Part shown: one piece after another, positions 1 to 9,259 of the stretch
How the letters are laid out: the number at the start of each line of letters is the position of its first letter
Numbering within the stretch: position 1 is the stretch's first letter
Origin: Isochrysis galbana
Lineage: Eukaryota > Haptophyta > Isochrysidales > Isochrysidaceae
Length of the DNA: 64,000 bases
Reading direction: 5' to 3'
NCBI GenBank assembly: GCA_018136815.1
Contig: CM030931.1
Span: 2,471,801 to 2,535,800 of the forward strand
Made by a program: the position numbers and the translations under genes
Notes under the pieces: model-generated
The model's input: the letters and a program-made list of their open reading frames with translations, nothing else
Told to the model about the DNA's origin: nothing
Database searches by the model: none

Positions 1-1
1 C

Positions 2-1372
2 TCCACCCACACGATCGACCGCGCCGCCATCGAGGAGTCGCCGGGCGGGCTTGAGACGGGAACTGTCCGGATCCGAGATGTGCCGTCCAAGCCGATGGAC
101 CCCGTTGCCATTACCCCGACGGACGGGGGCGGCGCCAAGCCGAAGCTCAGCTTCGCCCTCGATCTTGACGCCAGAGGTGCGTCACCAAGCCCTCCGCAGC
201 CGGCGAAACCGCTGCGCGGCACGTCGTCCGAGGGTGGCAGCAGCGCCGCAATGGCAGCGCTGGTGGGCGATGATGTGGACGAGGCATCCATCCATTCTAT
301 CTCCACCAGGGACTCGCTCGCCTCGCGGGGCTCGCGGCATTCGGGATCCTCGGCGGACGGCCCCCGGACGATTGCGGCCGGTAGTTCTTCGCAAAGCGAG
401 GTCGAGCACACCGGTACCACACCTTCGCGCGATCAAAAGGGAGAGGGTAGCCAGGGCACCGCTAAGGAGCAACGCAAGCGGAGGAAGACAAAGTACTCTC
501 GCAAGACCGTGCTCACCAAGCACCTCGGCGCCGGTTCGTGCGGATCGGTGTATGTTGGCATGTGCGACGACGAGGAGGTCGCCGTCAAGGTGTTGCCGCT
601 CGAGGACGACACAGCCGGCGCCATTAAGCAGGAAATCCGGATCCTGCGTGAGTGTGAGTGCGAGTACATAGTTGCGTACAAGGACGCTTTCATGCGTGAC
701 TACCATATGCGTCCATCGCTGTGGGTCGTCATGGAGTTTTGCCACGGCGGCTCGCTTCTAGATGTGATGCGCAAGATGGGCTCGAGTTACACTGAGCCCT
801 GCATTGCCACCATCTGTGATTCTGTGCTCCGAGCCCTGCACTACATGCATGTGCAGCGCAAGGCCATCCATCGCGATATTAAGAGCGCAAACGTCCTACT
901 TACCGCTGACGGCCGCGTCAAGCTCGCCGACTTGGGTGTCGTGGCGCAGCTCGTCAACACTATGTCGAAGCGAGGAACGATGATCGGCACGCCGCATTGG
1001 ATGGCCCCCGAAACCCTTGGGCTAGCCGGCGGCGCTAAGGGGTATGACACAAAGGTAGATATTTGGTCGCTCGGTATCACCGCCATTGAGTGCGCCGAGC
1101 AGAAGCCTCCATTTTCGAACACCAACTCCATCTACGAAACCATGATGCACATCGTCCAGGGCCCCCCAGCGACACTGGCCCCTGAGACCATGGCGTCCCC
1201 CGACTTCCAGGACTTCATTGCAGCCGCGTTGATCAAGGACCCCGCTCAACGCCCGACGGCTGCCGATTTGCTCACGCATCCTTTCTTACGGAGAGCGTCG
1301 CAAGAGCAGTTGAAGGGGGTTGTGCAATACGTCCTCGGCGGTGCGCCCCACGACGGAATTACTACCATCTAA
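2..1372 (+). CDS. Ste20/MST (Hippo)-like protein kinase, 5' end outside window
   Basis: The frame is open from base 2 to the TAA at 1370-1372, so the start lies upstream of the window. The first ~165 visible residues are Ser/Gly/Pro-rich and look disordered, with a basic stretch just before the kinase domain. The domain starts near visible residue 172 and has all key elements: Gly loop GAGSCGSVY, the VAVKV lysine, the alpha-C Glu in IKQEIRIL, catalytic loop HRDIKSANVLL, and activation segment GTMIGTPHWMAPE, followed by DIWSLGITAIE. The last two strings are typical of the MST/Hippo (GCK-II) branch of Ste20 kinases. The metal-binding DFG is DLG here, seen in some active kinases. Unlike MST1/2 the kinase domain is C-terminal, with only ~20 residues after it and no visible SARAH domain. 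It should be a cytosolic Ser/Thr kinase; substrates cannot be inferred. No intron is seen. Confidence 0.9.
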   Translation, partial: STHTIDRAAIEESPGGLETGTVRIRDVPSKPMDPVAITPTDGGGAKPKLSFALDLDARGASPSPPQPAKPLRGTSSEGGSSAAMAALVGDDVDEASIHSISTRDSLASRGSRHSGSSADGPRTIAAGSSSQSEVEHTGTTPSRDQKGEGSQGTAKEQRKRRKTKYSRKTVLTKHLGAGSCGSVYVGMCDDEEVAVKVLPLEDDTAGAIKQEIRILRECECEYIVAYKDAFMRDYHMRPSLWVVMEFCHGGSLLDVMRKMGSSYTEPCIATICDSVLRALHYMHVQRKAIHRDIKSANVLLTADGRVKLADLGVVAQLVNTMSKRGTMIGTPHWMAPETLGLAGGAKGYDTKVDIWSLGITAIECAEQKPPFSNTNSIYETMMHIVQGPPATLAPETMASPDFQDFIAAALIKDPAQRPTAADLLTHPFLRRASQEQLKGVVQYVLGGAPHDGITTI

Positions 1373-2431
1373 TCGAGGTCCGAGTCGGGAGGAACGCGCG
1401 CGTCGTCGTATGGTTTAACGATTTTGGTGGCAACCTTGCATTTGAGACGGTCGACGCCCCTCGCCCCGACTCTCAGAACAACGGCAGAGAGTCGCCGGAG
1501 GTGAGTGGACGGATGTCTGGGATCAGCGGGAGAACACGATCAAGATTTCGAACGCTTGGAGGCCGCCTAGTGGGTCGCACTTGGCGGAACACATCACTGC
1601 CACAAACGGCATCATTGGGGGACAACGACAGCATGTGCTTCTAGTGCAATATGCTCTTATTACGTGCGTCGAGCAGCTGCGTGAGGTTGCGCGTCTATTT
1701 CGCCATTGTCTGTTAGGAGTGCCGTGTGCATGTGTGTGCATGTGCCTAGCCGTTTGCGGTGTCGACACGGCCAGGGTATTGACCGGGATGGGAAGGGGCG
1801 AGAGGGCGGAACATGAACCACAACATAAATAGTCTTGTGCACATGCCGTGTGCGTATGCATCGCGTGCATGTGCGCGTGTGCATCAACGCGATTACTATT
1901 GACTATTGCGCTGCGCGGGCTCGCACCTGCATGAATGCAGCCGCGTGCTGTGCGTAAGGCGCCCCCTCGCGCTACGGGTCCCGAGGTGGGCGCGTGCACT
2001 CGGGGGCCCCAATGCCAGCCCAATGCTCAATTTTGTGGTATTCTAGACAAGACCAATCCCCGTAGGCCGAAGGAAGGAACGTAATACGATAGGGCGCGTT
2101 CCGCGCCGCACCGAGCACCAAGCCACCCCCCAATGAGACTGCAACCTCAGGTTCGGTTTTTTCTCCCTGCACCACTTCCTCCCATGGGACCTACTTTAAA
2201 CCCCCGCCTGCCCCCCCACCCCCTACCTCCACCCGTTCCCCAAAACGGAGGGTGTGGATGGAGGGTTCACTTCTTCTTTCCTTGAGCGCGGCTTTTTGCA
2301 ACATCGCCTCCGCCTCCCGGGTTAGGGTTAGTAGCATCTTAACCGTCGTGGACATCGGAAATACTTTCCTTTCCAGCAAAGTTCAAGAGGTGCACGCCGT
2401 GCGTGCGTCTGGAAGCTTTTCTTCAAGTGCA
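1373..2431. other. intergenic, no gene seen
   Basis: Non-coding in all frames by composition. It holds GT-rich simple sequence near 1720-1760 and 1840-1880, a C-rich tract at 2200-2235, and an 11-bp perfect inverted repeat (AAGAGGTGCAC at 2385-2395 against 2427-2437). Confidence 0.5.
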
Positions 2432-2454
2432 CCTCTTTTGACGGAACGCGACTT
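2432..2454 (+). repeat. dispersed end motif with core GACGGAACGCGACTT
   Basis: A short sequence ending in TTTTGACGGAACGCGACTT. Near-identical copies occur at about 16986-17010, 32496-32520 and 58448-58472. Related GACGGAACGACACC copies are at 16613 and 16830, and an inverted copy is at 57524. It behaves like a terminal motif of a repeat family; see the element at 57524-58474. Confidence 0.6.
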
Positions 2455-2475
2455 CTCCTATACTGTTATACTTAA

Positions 2476-2958
2476 CTGTTTACTGCCGGAGCATGCAAAT
2501 GGATGCTTCAAACGGCATATTTCGTCCCTGCTCGCCAACGCCTTGACGGGTGCCCATGAGGTGCTGGGGGAGCCTCAGGGACATCCTTCCCCACATTTCC
2601 CACCCATTCACAACACAATAGGTCGAGATTGTAGTGTGGAATTATGGAGAAAATAGGCCCAGGGGCGAAGCAGCCATTTGGATGCTTCAGTTTACCAAAT
2701 AATCCACGTGTGCACGTTAGAAAGAGGTGTAAGAAGTTGAGGGGAGGGCGGCGCGGCGCAGCGGAGTGGGACTGGGAGGGAGAGAGAGGGGGCGGAGGGG
2801 GGGAGGGGGGGGAGGGGGGGGATCGGAAAAATTTGATCATCTCTTTCTTTGCGGAAAGCGTCGCTTATATCGTTGAACATGTCTTCCTCTCTTCTCTCAC
2901 CTCAAAAAACGAAACTTCGAAGCATCCATTTGCATGCTGCGCTCCCGGCAGTAAAGAG
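2476..2958. mobile_element. piggyBac-like MITE with TTAA target sites
   Basis: A 483-bp non-coding element. TTAA at 2472-2475 is followed by CTGTTTACTGCCGG; at the other end CCGGCAGTAAAGAG is followed by TTAA at 2959-2962. The terminal inverted repeats match at 13 of 14 bases. A second inner inverted pair, AGCATGCAAATGGATGCTTC, follows at about 2490-2509 and 2920-2939. Exact TTAA target duplication with CTSTTTACTGCC-like ends is the piggyBac pattern (established knowledge). It carries no transposase, so it would have been moved in trans. It contains a G-rich purine tract at 2765-2822. Confidence 0.7.
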
Positions 2959-2962
2959 TTAA

Positions 2963-3298
2963 ACGGGGGGGAGTGGAAAAAGAAAAAGCTGTTACCACTG
3001 CAACCCGAGCCCTAAAGTAGAAGTAGAGCGTAGAGCACGAGGGGAGTGGCCGCAAGGCAGGTTGAGGGGGGAAAGACAGGGAATGGGCGAGGCTACAGAA
3101 GTGCTGTCCAGTGCCACGTGGGAGGTGAGATTAGTAAGAAGTTTTCATCAGCATCAGCATGGATTGTGTGAGAATTGAACAAGAGACAAACACACATACT
3201 AGCACATGAAAATTTCTGAAAGCAGTGCACTTGTGATGGCACCCGGAAACAGGTGATAAATGATACGATAACACGATAACATACACTGGTATCGGTCA
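2963..3298. other. intergenic with a retroposon-like scrap
   Basis: No gene seen. About 3033-3085 resembles the 3' domain of the structured retroposons: a GCACGAGGG...GCCGCAAGGCAGGT block, also found at 53168-53200. Confidence 0.35.
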
Positions 3299-3718
3299 TT
3301 AGGCACGTCTTCCGATAACCATTCCCGACTCCGCAATGCCAGCCCTGCCGACCATGCTGGCCCCACTTCCGAAGCCCGAATTGACGCTCTGTTGTGCCGT
3401 CGCTACGCGAACGGCCTGCACGAGAATAGGAGCTCGCTCGTCGTGCTCGACATTTGCATTCGTCTCAGCACCTATGTGCACTATCCCCTCCGCACTATTG
3501 ACTGACTCAGGCACTGTGCCCGTCACCTCAAGTACCGGCACAGCGATCGCGGTGACCCTCGAACTGCTCATCCGGCGCTCAGCCGAGCGGCAGATGACCG
3601 AGAGAGCGAGCACGGTCATGAAAAACATCGCGGCGACGGTGGTCGACCCAACAAAGACGAGCATGCTGAGAGGTGGCACAGGCGACATGTCCTCACCACG
3701 CCATCTCGGCGACTCCAT
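3299..3718 (-). CDS. hypothetical single-pass membrane protein (139 aa)
   Basis: The ORF starts at ATG 3718-3716. A short N-terminus (MESPRWRGEDMSPVPP) is followed by one clear hydrophobic span at about residues 18-43 (LSMLVFVGSTTVAAMFFMTV and onward), then a basic stop-transfer stretch (CRSAERR) and a polar tail with no Cys. This reads as a single-pass or signal-anchored protein. I do not recognise the family. The + strand is open over almost the same interval (3336-3785), so the strand rests only on the plausible membrane span. No intron or neighbour gives a functional clue. It could be a chance ORF. Confidence 0.35.
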   Translation of the reverse strand: MESPRWRGEDMSPVPPLSMLVFVGSTTVAAMFFMTVLALSVICRSAERRMSSSRVTAIAVPVLEVTGTVPESVNSAEGIVHIGAETNANVEHDERAPILVQAVRVATAQQSVNSGFGSGASMVGRAGIAESGMVIGRRA

Positions 3719-4382
3719 CGGAGGGCGAGTTGCGTCCCACCTCTTGCCGATGGCCAGCGACTTCTCGCCAGCCGCATCACTTTAGTGAATTTTCTACCCC
3801 CGTACATATCTAATCTACAAGGTGGACGATGAAGCCATTTATAGTGCATATGCTGGCTATGGCCCCCCTAGGTGCCTTAGGAGGGCACTAGGGGCCTTGG
3901 GGGACCTATATGCGCCCCCCCGCGGGCCAGGGCAAAAGCTCCAATCATAAATTCGCCAGCTATACTTGGATTTTTAGAAGGGCGGGAGAACGTTGAACGT
4001 TGCCATGTCGAATCCAGAGTATCTCTATACTCAAAGCGGATTCGATACTCGATAGTGCGAACGAATTTTGTTTGCAGGGCTTGTCTCGATGGTTCGCCGC
4101 TCGCTCGACATATTGAACACCGAGGCTTCACATCGCTCGTCAATTCATTTGTCTACTCCTTCTTTGTTTGTTTCGAGCGTTTATGTTTGTTTCTCAGTTC
4201 TTTTGTTGGTTGAGTGGTGTTCGTAGATTGAGTTTTGTGAGGTGGTCACGTGTGCGCCGTCGTCATGTAGCGCGTTCCCCTCCCTCCCTCTCTCTCTCTC
4301 TCTCAAGATTGTGCCCCAAATGAGACTTGACACGATCAAGCTTAGGCTTGATTCGACAGTTTAAAGACAACCCTCACTCCCT
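3719..4382. other. intergenic with a strong hairpin, no gene seen
   Basis: Contains an imperfect inverted repeat at about 3861-3896 (GGCCCCCCTAGGTGCC against GGCACTAGGGGCC), a CT simple repeat at 4276-4304 and a 7-bp hairpin ATCAAGC-TTAG-GCTTGAT near 4337-4354. Confidence 0.4.
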
Positions 4383-5960
4383 AAAAAAAAAAAAAAATCT
4401 GAAGATTCTGGGCTACACACCTACTGAACTAGGACATTCTCCTGTCACCATTGACATCGCCCTTCTCTTCCCTTTCCTCCACCCCCTCCCCTTCCCCCCG
4501 TCTTTCCTTTGTCGTCGGTATCCGGGGTTTGGCCCAGGTACACTACCTTGGGCCTGGTTCAGAGTGTGGGTTCCGGGCAGGCCTGTTGTTTGTGTTTTCG
4601 TGGTCCATTAGCCGGTGGAGTCCGAGCTGTTGCGTCTTTCCCTCACGTGACCATCGCCGGTGCGTCCCCGTGTGTGGTGCGTGTTCGCCTAGCTCCGGTG
4701 GGGTCCGTCTTAGAGGTGTTCCGTCTCGGGTCCCCCGGCTATTATGTAAGCCACTCCCAATTAGTTGGCTAATGCTTGGATCTCCAGACTAGGTTCTAGG
4801 TTGCCTTTTGTTCCTAATGTGAAAATCGGGTGTATATCTTTCGTGTCGATCCTTTTTTTCGGCTGTCTGCCCATGCCCGCTTGGGCGGTCCTAGCCGAGT
4901 CCGTTGTGTTCGCAAAGAGTAGAGCCTTACTTAGTGTTGTGTATCTGTCCAATGTTCTTATCAGCACCGATTCTTCCGAGAATTCGATACCATCGTAGTG
5001 TATTCTGTAGAAGTCTGTTATGATGTATCTCCATGCAAGAGTGTATAGTATAGTATGTGATCTTGGTGATGCGCCCCCGGGGTGCATGAAAAGGTTATCG
5101 ATGATGACCTCCTCTCTGCTTCTATCTTTCCTGGGTACAAATCGCGCGAGCTTGTCGAGCGTCTCTAGTATTTTGACTATTCTCGGGCATTCGCCCAGAT
5201 GAGTGGAGGACTCATATTCCGCCTTGCACATGCGGCACGTTTTGTCTCTATCTGCGAAGCGGTTGTAGGTGCCTATCCGTCGGTGGGTGAGATGTTTGAA
5301 GTGGAGGTGCGTGTCCCTTGCTGTCATCAGCGGGGAAGTGTATAGTGTGGCCAAGTGCTCCCAGGTGTTTTCGGGTATCGGTAAACGTTGCGCCCAATTC
5401 TCGGGGCCCGTTAGGCGTCTACGTTTGCCGTCTGTTTGTTGTAGTGCTCGCGTTAGCTGTTCCACTCCCATTTCGTCCAGTACTGGTTGGCGCAGTCCGC
5501 CGTGACGAGGATCTCCCATGGGCCAAAGGCGCTCTTGGAGAGGAAGTCGGGCTCGAGGTCTACGCCCTCTAGCTTGTTGAGATGCGCTGCTATAGCGCCG
5601 AGGACCTCTTCGTCCTTGGTTTTGTGGCCGCGCTCGTAGGGTGTGAAGACAATGATGATTTTTTGGTACGCTGGGAATTCTGCTTCCTCTTCTGGTTCTA
5701 GATCCTCGTCAAGTAAGGCCACCTGGGTAGCCGGGGTGGGGGGCGCGGTTAGTCTCTCAAAAGGCCTCGTCTCTATGGGGCCCAGGGGGTACGGTGTGGC
5801 CCTCTTGCCGGTGTCTCCTCTTTGGGTTGTTGGGTTGTTTGGGCCATCTGTTGGCCCTTGTTCGTATGCTTGTCTGTGTTGTTGGGTCTCTTGGGCTGCT
5901 GCCCTTCCAGCCTGCGTATTGGGAAACGAGGGGTACCAAATGAAGGCAAACGACCTCTAT
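4383..5960 (-). mobile_element. LINE-A: non-LTR retrotransposon copy, internally deleted
   Basis: Read on the minus strand. An ORF1-like piece (5722-5453; acidic LLDEDLEPEEEAEFP, then KIIIVFTPYERGHK) runs directly into the C-terminus of the reverse-transcriptase ORF (5519-4761). That piece has the LINE C-terminal zinc knuckle C-R-M-C...H-L-G-E-C, preceded by ARDTHLHFKHLTHRRIGTYN and followed by WRYIITDFYRIHYD. The endonuclease and RT palm are absent and the two frames overlap, so this is an internal-deletion copy. The 3' UTR (4760-4400) ends in GTGTAGCCCAGAATCTTCAG followed by a T-tract rather than poly(A). That end recurs at 6640, 12300, 24815 and 52315. No target duplication was found, so the 5' limit is approximate. 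Confidence 0.75.
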
Positions 5961-6054
5961 TAAAAGGTTTGTAAGGGGGAGATACGAAGAGGTCGCAAAT
6001 TAAACCTGATTGCCCCCAGAAGCAAATAAAGAAACGCGGGGGAGATAGCAAATT

Positions 6055-6272
6055 AAACCTATTTGCGAGGCGCCTGGGAGGAAGAAAGGTGGGGAAACTT
6101 CCCTTCTCTTTCGAGAGAAAGAGAGAGAGAGCGCTCCACAACCCACGATCCCATGCATCCAAGCGAAGCTTTTGACCGAGAACGAGAGAAAGCAGAGAAT
6201 TATATCGATAAATGCCGAACGACGAAGAGAAGAGAGAAGCCTAACGAGTGTCGATTCGCGAATGCGACAACA
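6055..6272 (+). repeat. ~215-bp module shared with 29148-29357
   Basis: From ACCTATTTGCGAGGCGCCTG to GATTCGCGAATGCGACA the sequence is nearly identical to 29148-29357. It contains a CTCTTTC-GAGA-GAAAGAG-type palindrome near 6101-6130. In both places the similarity stops at the same base, but the sequence that follows is a different element. Confidence 0.8.
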
Positions 6273-6645
6273 TAGTAGCCGGGTGCCGGGGAACCCGAAA
6301 CAAACCGCGCCTGAGAGGCGGCCACAAAAGTGGACAAGCACTCTCGCGCATCGCCACACCGGAACCCGACTGGCCCATATGAGACACAACAAATCCAAGC
6401 AGCATAAGTCAGCCACGCACACCATGTACTCAAAAGGCCTGCCGTGAACCTGCACTTTGAACCAGGAACCAGGCCCACGGTAGCGCGTAGCGCACCTGGG
6501 CCGTACCCCGGATACCGACGACAAAGGAATGAAGGGAAGGAAGGGAGGAGGTGGAGGGAAGGGAAGAAAGGGCGGTGTCAGCGAGAAGGTAGGATTACCT
6601 AGACTCAATAGGTGTTAGCCCGGAATCTTCAGATGTCTTTGCTTT
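6273..6645 (+). mobile_element. LINE-A 3' end, 5'-truncated copy
   Basis: Aligns with the reverse complement of 4400-4750. Shared blocks include the TAGTAGCCGGG start, GCACCTGGGCCGTACCCCGGAT near 6490 and AGCCCGGAATCTTCAGATG at the end. It carries only 3' UTR and is fused at its 5' side to the module at 6055-6272. Confidence 0.7.
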
Positions 6646-6995
6646 ACGAACATCGATTATTTATATCTCATGCCATCATCATATAAGTCACATTCACCAA
6701 GTCACCATACGCACGTAAGCCACTAGGCACTAATACTGGCGACGGCAACCTCATTGCTCACAGCAAATGTGGTGCCAAATATGGCATCGCCACACACCAC
6801 CACAAGTCACCCCCCAACCCATGTAGCCATAGCAAGCAACCATACTCGTACTGTCTAGCCATCAAGAATGAGATCAAGAAAACCAGTTTAGAACGTAGAA
6901 CTGAAGGTCCAGTGTAGAACGTAGAATTGAAGGTTGGAAGATGAGCACGTGCGAAAAGCTCACGCACGCTGGCATGAAAACAAGGCGGCCAAGTC
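6646..6995. other. short AT-richer spacer
   Basis: No gene or clear repeat seen. It forms the 3' flank of the minus-strand esterase gene. GTAGAACTGAAGGTCCAGT and GTAGAATTGAAGGTTGGAA form a small direct repeat near 6895-6940. Confidence 0.4.
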
Positions 6996-7760
6996 CTACT
7001 CCCCAAGGATATGCTGAACATGAGGCCGAAGCCCCTCCAACAACGCAGTGGCCATGTTCCTGGCACCTTGAGGTCCAGGATGGATTCCATCCACTAGCAT
7101 GGAGCACTCCACGACGGCCGTCAGATTGACCAGCTGCAGGCGCATTGACGGGCATGCTGATGGCGGCCTCGAAACGTGGCGGGTACACAATCGTGACAAC
7201 CTGCCATTGTACTCTGCCTCAATCTCTCTCCTATGTTGTATTGCAGCTTTCCCTCCACGGCAATTTGGTATCAAACTTGCAAGCAACACCAACCCTTGTG
7301 GCGATATTCGACAGAGGCGCCGTACTATAGAATGCACATGAGAGGCCACTGAGGATACCGTCTTCCCTTCTTTGAGTACGTATTTTGTCAGATCATTCGT
7401 TCCGATATGAAGGGTCACGACGTGCGGCAGAGAGGATTTGAGTTCGCCGAGCCACTGAGACAGCGAGTGGCGTTGCGGTTGCTTCCTGTGGCCGCGTAGT
7501 ATCTCTTGCGTGGTCCAGCCCCAGTGGCCTTCGTGATGCTGTGCCTCTACCGGCCAGTCTGGCTGGTCTTCTTGCACGACTCCTGAGGTTGCATTCCTGC
7601 CCACCTTGCGGTCGTACACTCCGTGCATCGAGCCGAGCCAGCGGACAGCTCGATGCTCCCGCGTAAGCTGGACGTGCATGTAGTACCGGAAGGCGCGCAT
7701 CTTAGAGCCCCCGTCGGTGATTGAGTCGCCCAGCGGCAGCACGCGCAGCTCAGCGGTCAT
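6996..7760 (-). CDS. SGNH/GDSL hydrolase, CE3-esterase-like (254 aa)
   Basis: Starts at ATG 7760-7758. The SGNH signatures are in order: block I GDSITDG near residue 11 (nucleophile Ser), block III HIGTND near residue 117, and block V DGIHPGPQG near residue 224 (catalytic Asp and His). The GHWGWTTQEIL stretch resembles the GHxGxT segment of carbohydrate-esterase family 3 acetyl-xylan esterases. It probably removes acyl or acetyl groups from a carbohydrate or small ester. No signal peptide is visible, because the catalytic block begins ten residues in; either it is cytosolic or an upstream exon is missing. Length fits the family and no intron is seen. Family assignment is firm; substrate is not. 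Confidence 0.8.
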   Translation of the reverse strand: MTAELRVLPLGDSITDGGSKMRAFRYYMHVQLTREHRAVRWLGSMHGVYDRKVGRNATSGVVQEDQPDWPVEAQHHEGHWGWTTQEILRGHRKQPQRHSLSQWLGELKSSLPHVVTLHIGTNDLTKYVLKEGKTVSSVASHVHSIVRRLCRISPQGLVLLASLIPNCRGGKAAIQHRREIEAEYNGRLSRLCTRHVSRPPSACPSMRLQLVNLTAVVECSMLVDGIHPGPQGARNMATALLEGLRPHVQHILGE

Positions 7761-8990
7761 CGCTCACGCCGCACAGGACGAGCGGCGCCCGCCGCCGGTC
7801 TTCTATTACTAGTACTAGTAATACTACTATAAACAATATGAAAAACCTTTTGAAGATTCGGGGCTAGCGCCTATTGCCCTTTGGCCATTGGTTATTACAA
7901 ACAAAACAGTACCGTAATCCATATTATCATCAGCTAATTAGTACCACCGGGCGCGATCGCACAGTAGACAACAGCTCTCACAGCCTCCTAAAAGGCGATT
8001 TTCGAGCCCCTCAAAGGCCCTCAGCCCCTTACCCTTAGTTCCGATGTTCCGACCAGCGACCAGCCCAACCCTCAACCCTAGCCCAACCACCGATCAACCA
8101 CACGGTTTTACCGTGTTTGTATGGAGGCCAAAAACAGCCCGTTCTCACCGTGTTTCAAACTTCCTCCCTAGCAACATGCCGTGTGTGAGAAGGTCGTTTG
8201 CCTTCATTTTCATATTTTCATTTGTCATTTGGTACCACAGATCGGCGTAGGTCGGCAACCATGTTGCACCACTAAGCACGGGGGAAGTGCTCCAATCTTG
8301 CCTCCTCCTCCGCTCTCGGCGACGCATGGAGTTCTCGTGATTCAGACATCCCTCCATCACCTCCCTCCATCCATCCATCTCCCTCCCTCCCTCCCTCCCT
8401 TCGGTATCTCCCACCCCCACCCTAACCCCAACTCCCAAGCTCAAGCTCCCAAGGAGGAATGGAGAATGATGAATGGGCCACATTGAATGAGTGTACCCTG
8501 TACCCTGGGTATCTGAATCCGCCGTGGAACTCCACTCGGTGCTAGCCGGAATCCCAGCGTCGGTCAGTCGTTGGGGCGGTCAAACAGGGCTTTTTAAGTA
8601 CTAATATTGGGGGGGGTCGACATTTTTGACCGTGAGCGGAAAGCCCCGGCGAGAGCGGCTCGGAGGGTCTCCCCGCCTTTTCAGAATCCTCGTCCGAAAA
8701 GACGGTGCGAAGTCCCGTCGGACCCCCCCCCCTTGCACACGCTCTGGCGGCTCACACGAGCCGAACTAGACGTCGCTCCCACTGAGAGATGTGTTTCTTT
8801 AGTCTAAAAGGTGCATACACACCTCTTAAATTAGGGGTCCGACGCCCCATATTGCCTATAAAGCAAATTTCAAACCCTGGTGCCCCAGCGATGACGTCCG
8901 CGCATGCACATACGCACCACACACAGCTCGCACACGGCTCATTCGGCTGTCACAGGATGCTCCTTGACTGTCCCGACCCTCGCCCCGCAG
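7761..8990. other. intergenic, no gene seen
   Basis: Holds a small ACTAGTACTAGT repeat at 7809-7822, a diverged LINE-type end near 7850-7870 (TTTTGAAGATTCGGGGCTAG), and CCCT-rich simple sequence at 8350-8420. ORFs here show no recognisable protein. Confidence 0.4.
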
Positions 8991-9201
8991 GATTCGCCCG
9001 GGCTCGCGATTGACGAGGAGCTGGAGCACCAGGACGCCATGGCGCTCGATGCTGCTCGCTGGTCGACAAAAGTTTGCTGGCCGCTGGCGGGACAGCTGCG
9101 CTGCCGATCGCGCCCGCTCTGGCGCAGATCGACCAGGCCCATACCTACAATTCCTTTGCCGCCCCAAACGTCAGGTTCCCGACTCGTATTTCGACGCTGT
9201 G
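8991..9201 (+). other. exon-like remnant, unidentified
   Basis: A good acceptor-like site (CCTCGCCCCGCAG) ends at 8990. It is followed by DSPGLAIDEELEHQDAMALD in one frame (8991-9071). Then, in another frame, LLAAGGTAALPIAPALAQID continues to a stop at about 9199-9201. The composition looks protein-coding and plastid-protein-like, but the frames do not join with a normal intron. It may be a decayed gene end. I do not recognise the family. Confidence 0.2.
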
Positions 9202-9208
9202 AGGCAGG

Positions 9209-9259
9209 GAGAACACCTGCCGCCAATGCTCAACCAGAGCATCGGCGGCAGGTGTTCTC
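9209..9259. repeat. 51-bp near-perfect hairpin
   Basis: GAGAACACCTGCCGCC, one base, ATGCTC, a 5-base loop AACCA, GAGCAT, one base, then GGCGGCAGGTGTTCTC. That is 22 paired bases with a single A/C mismatch. It begins a few bases after the stop codon of the exon-like remnant. Confidence 0.8.
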
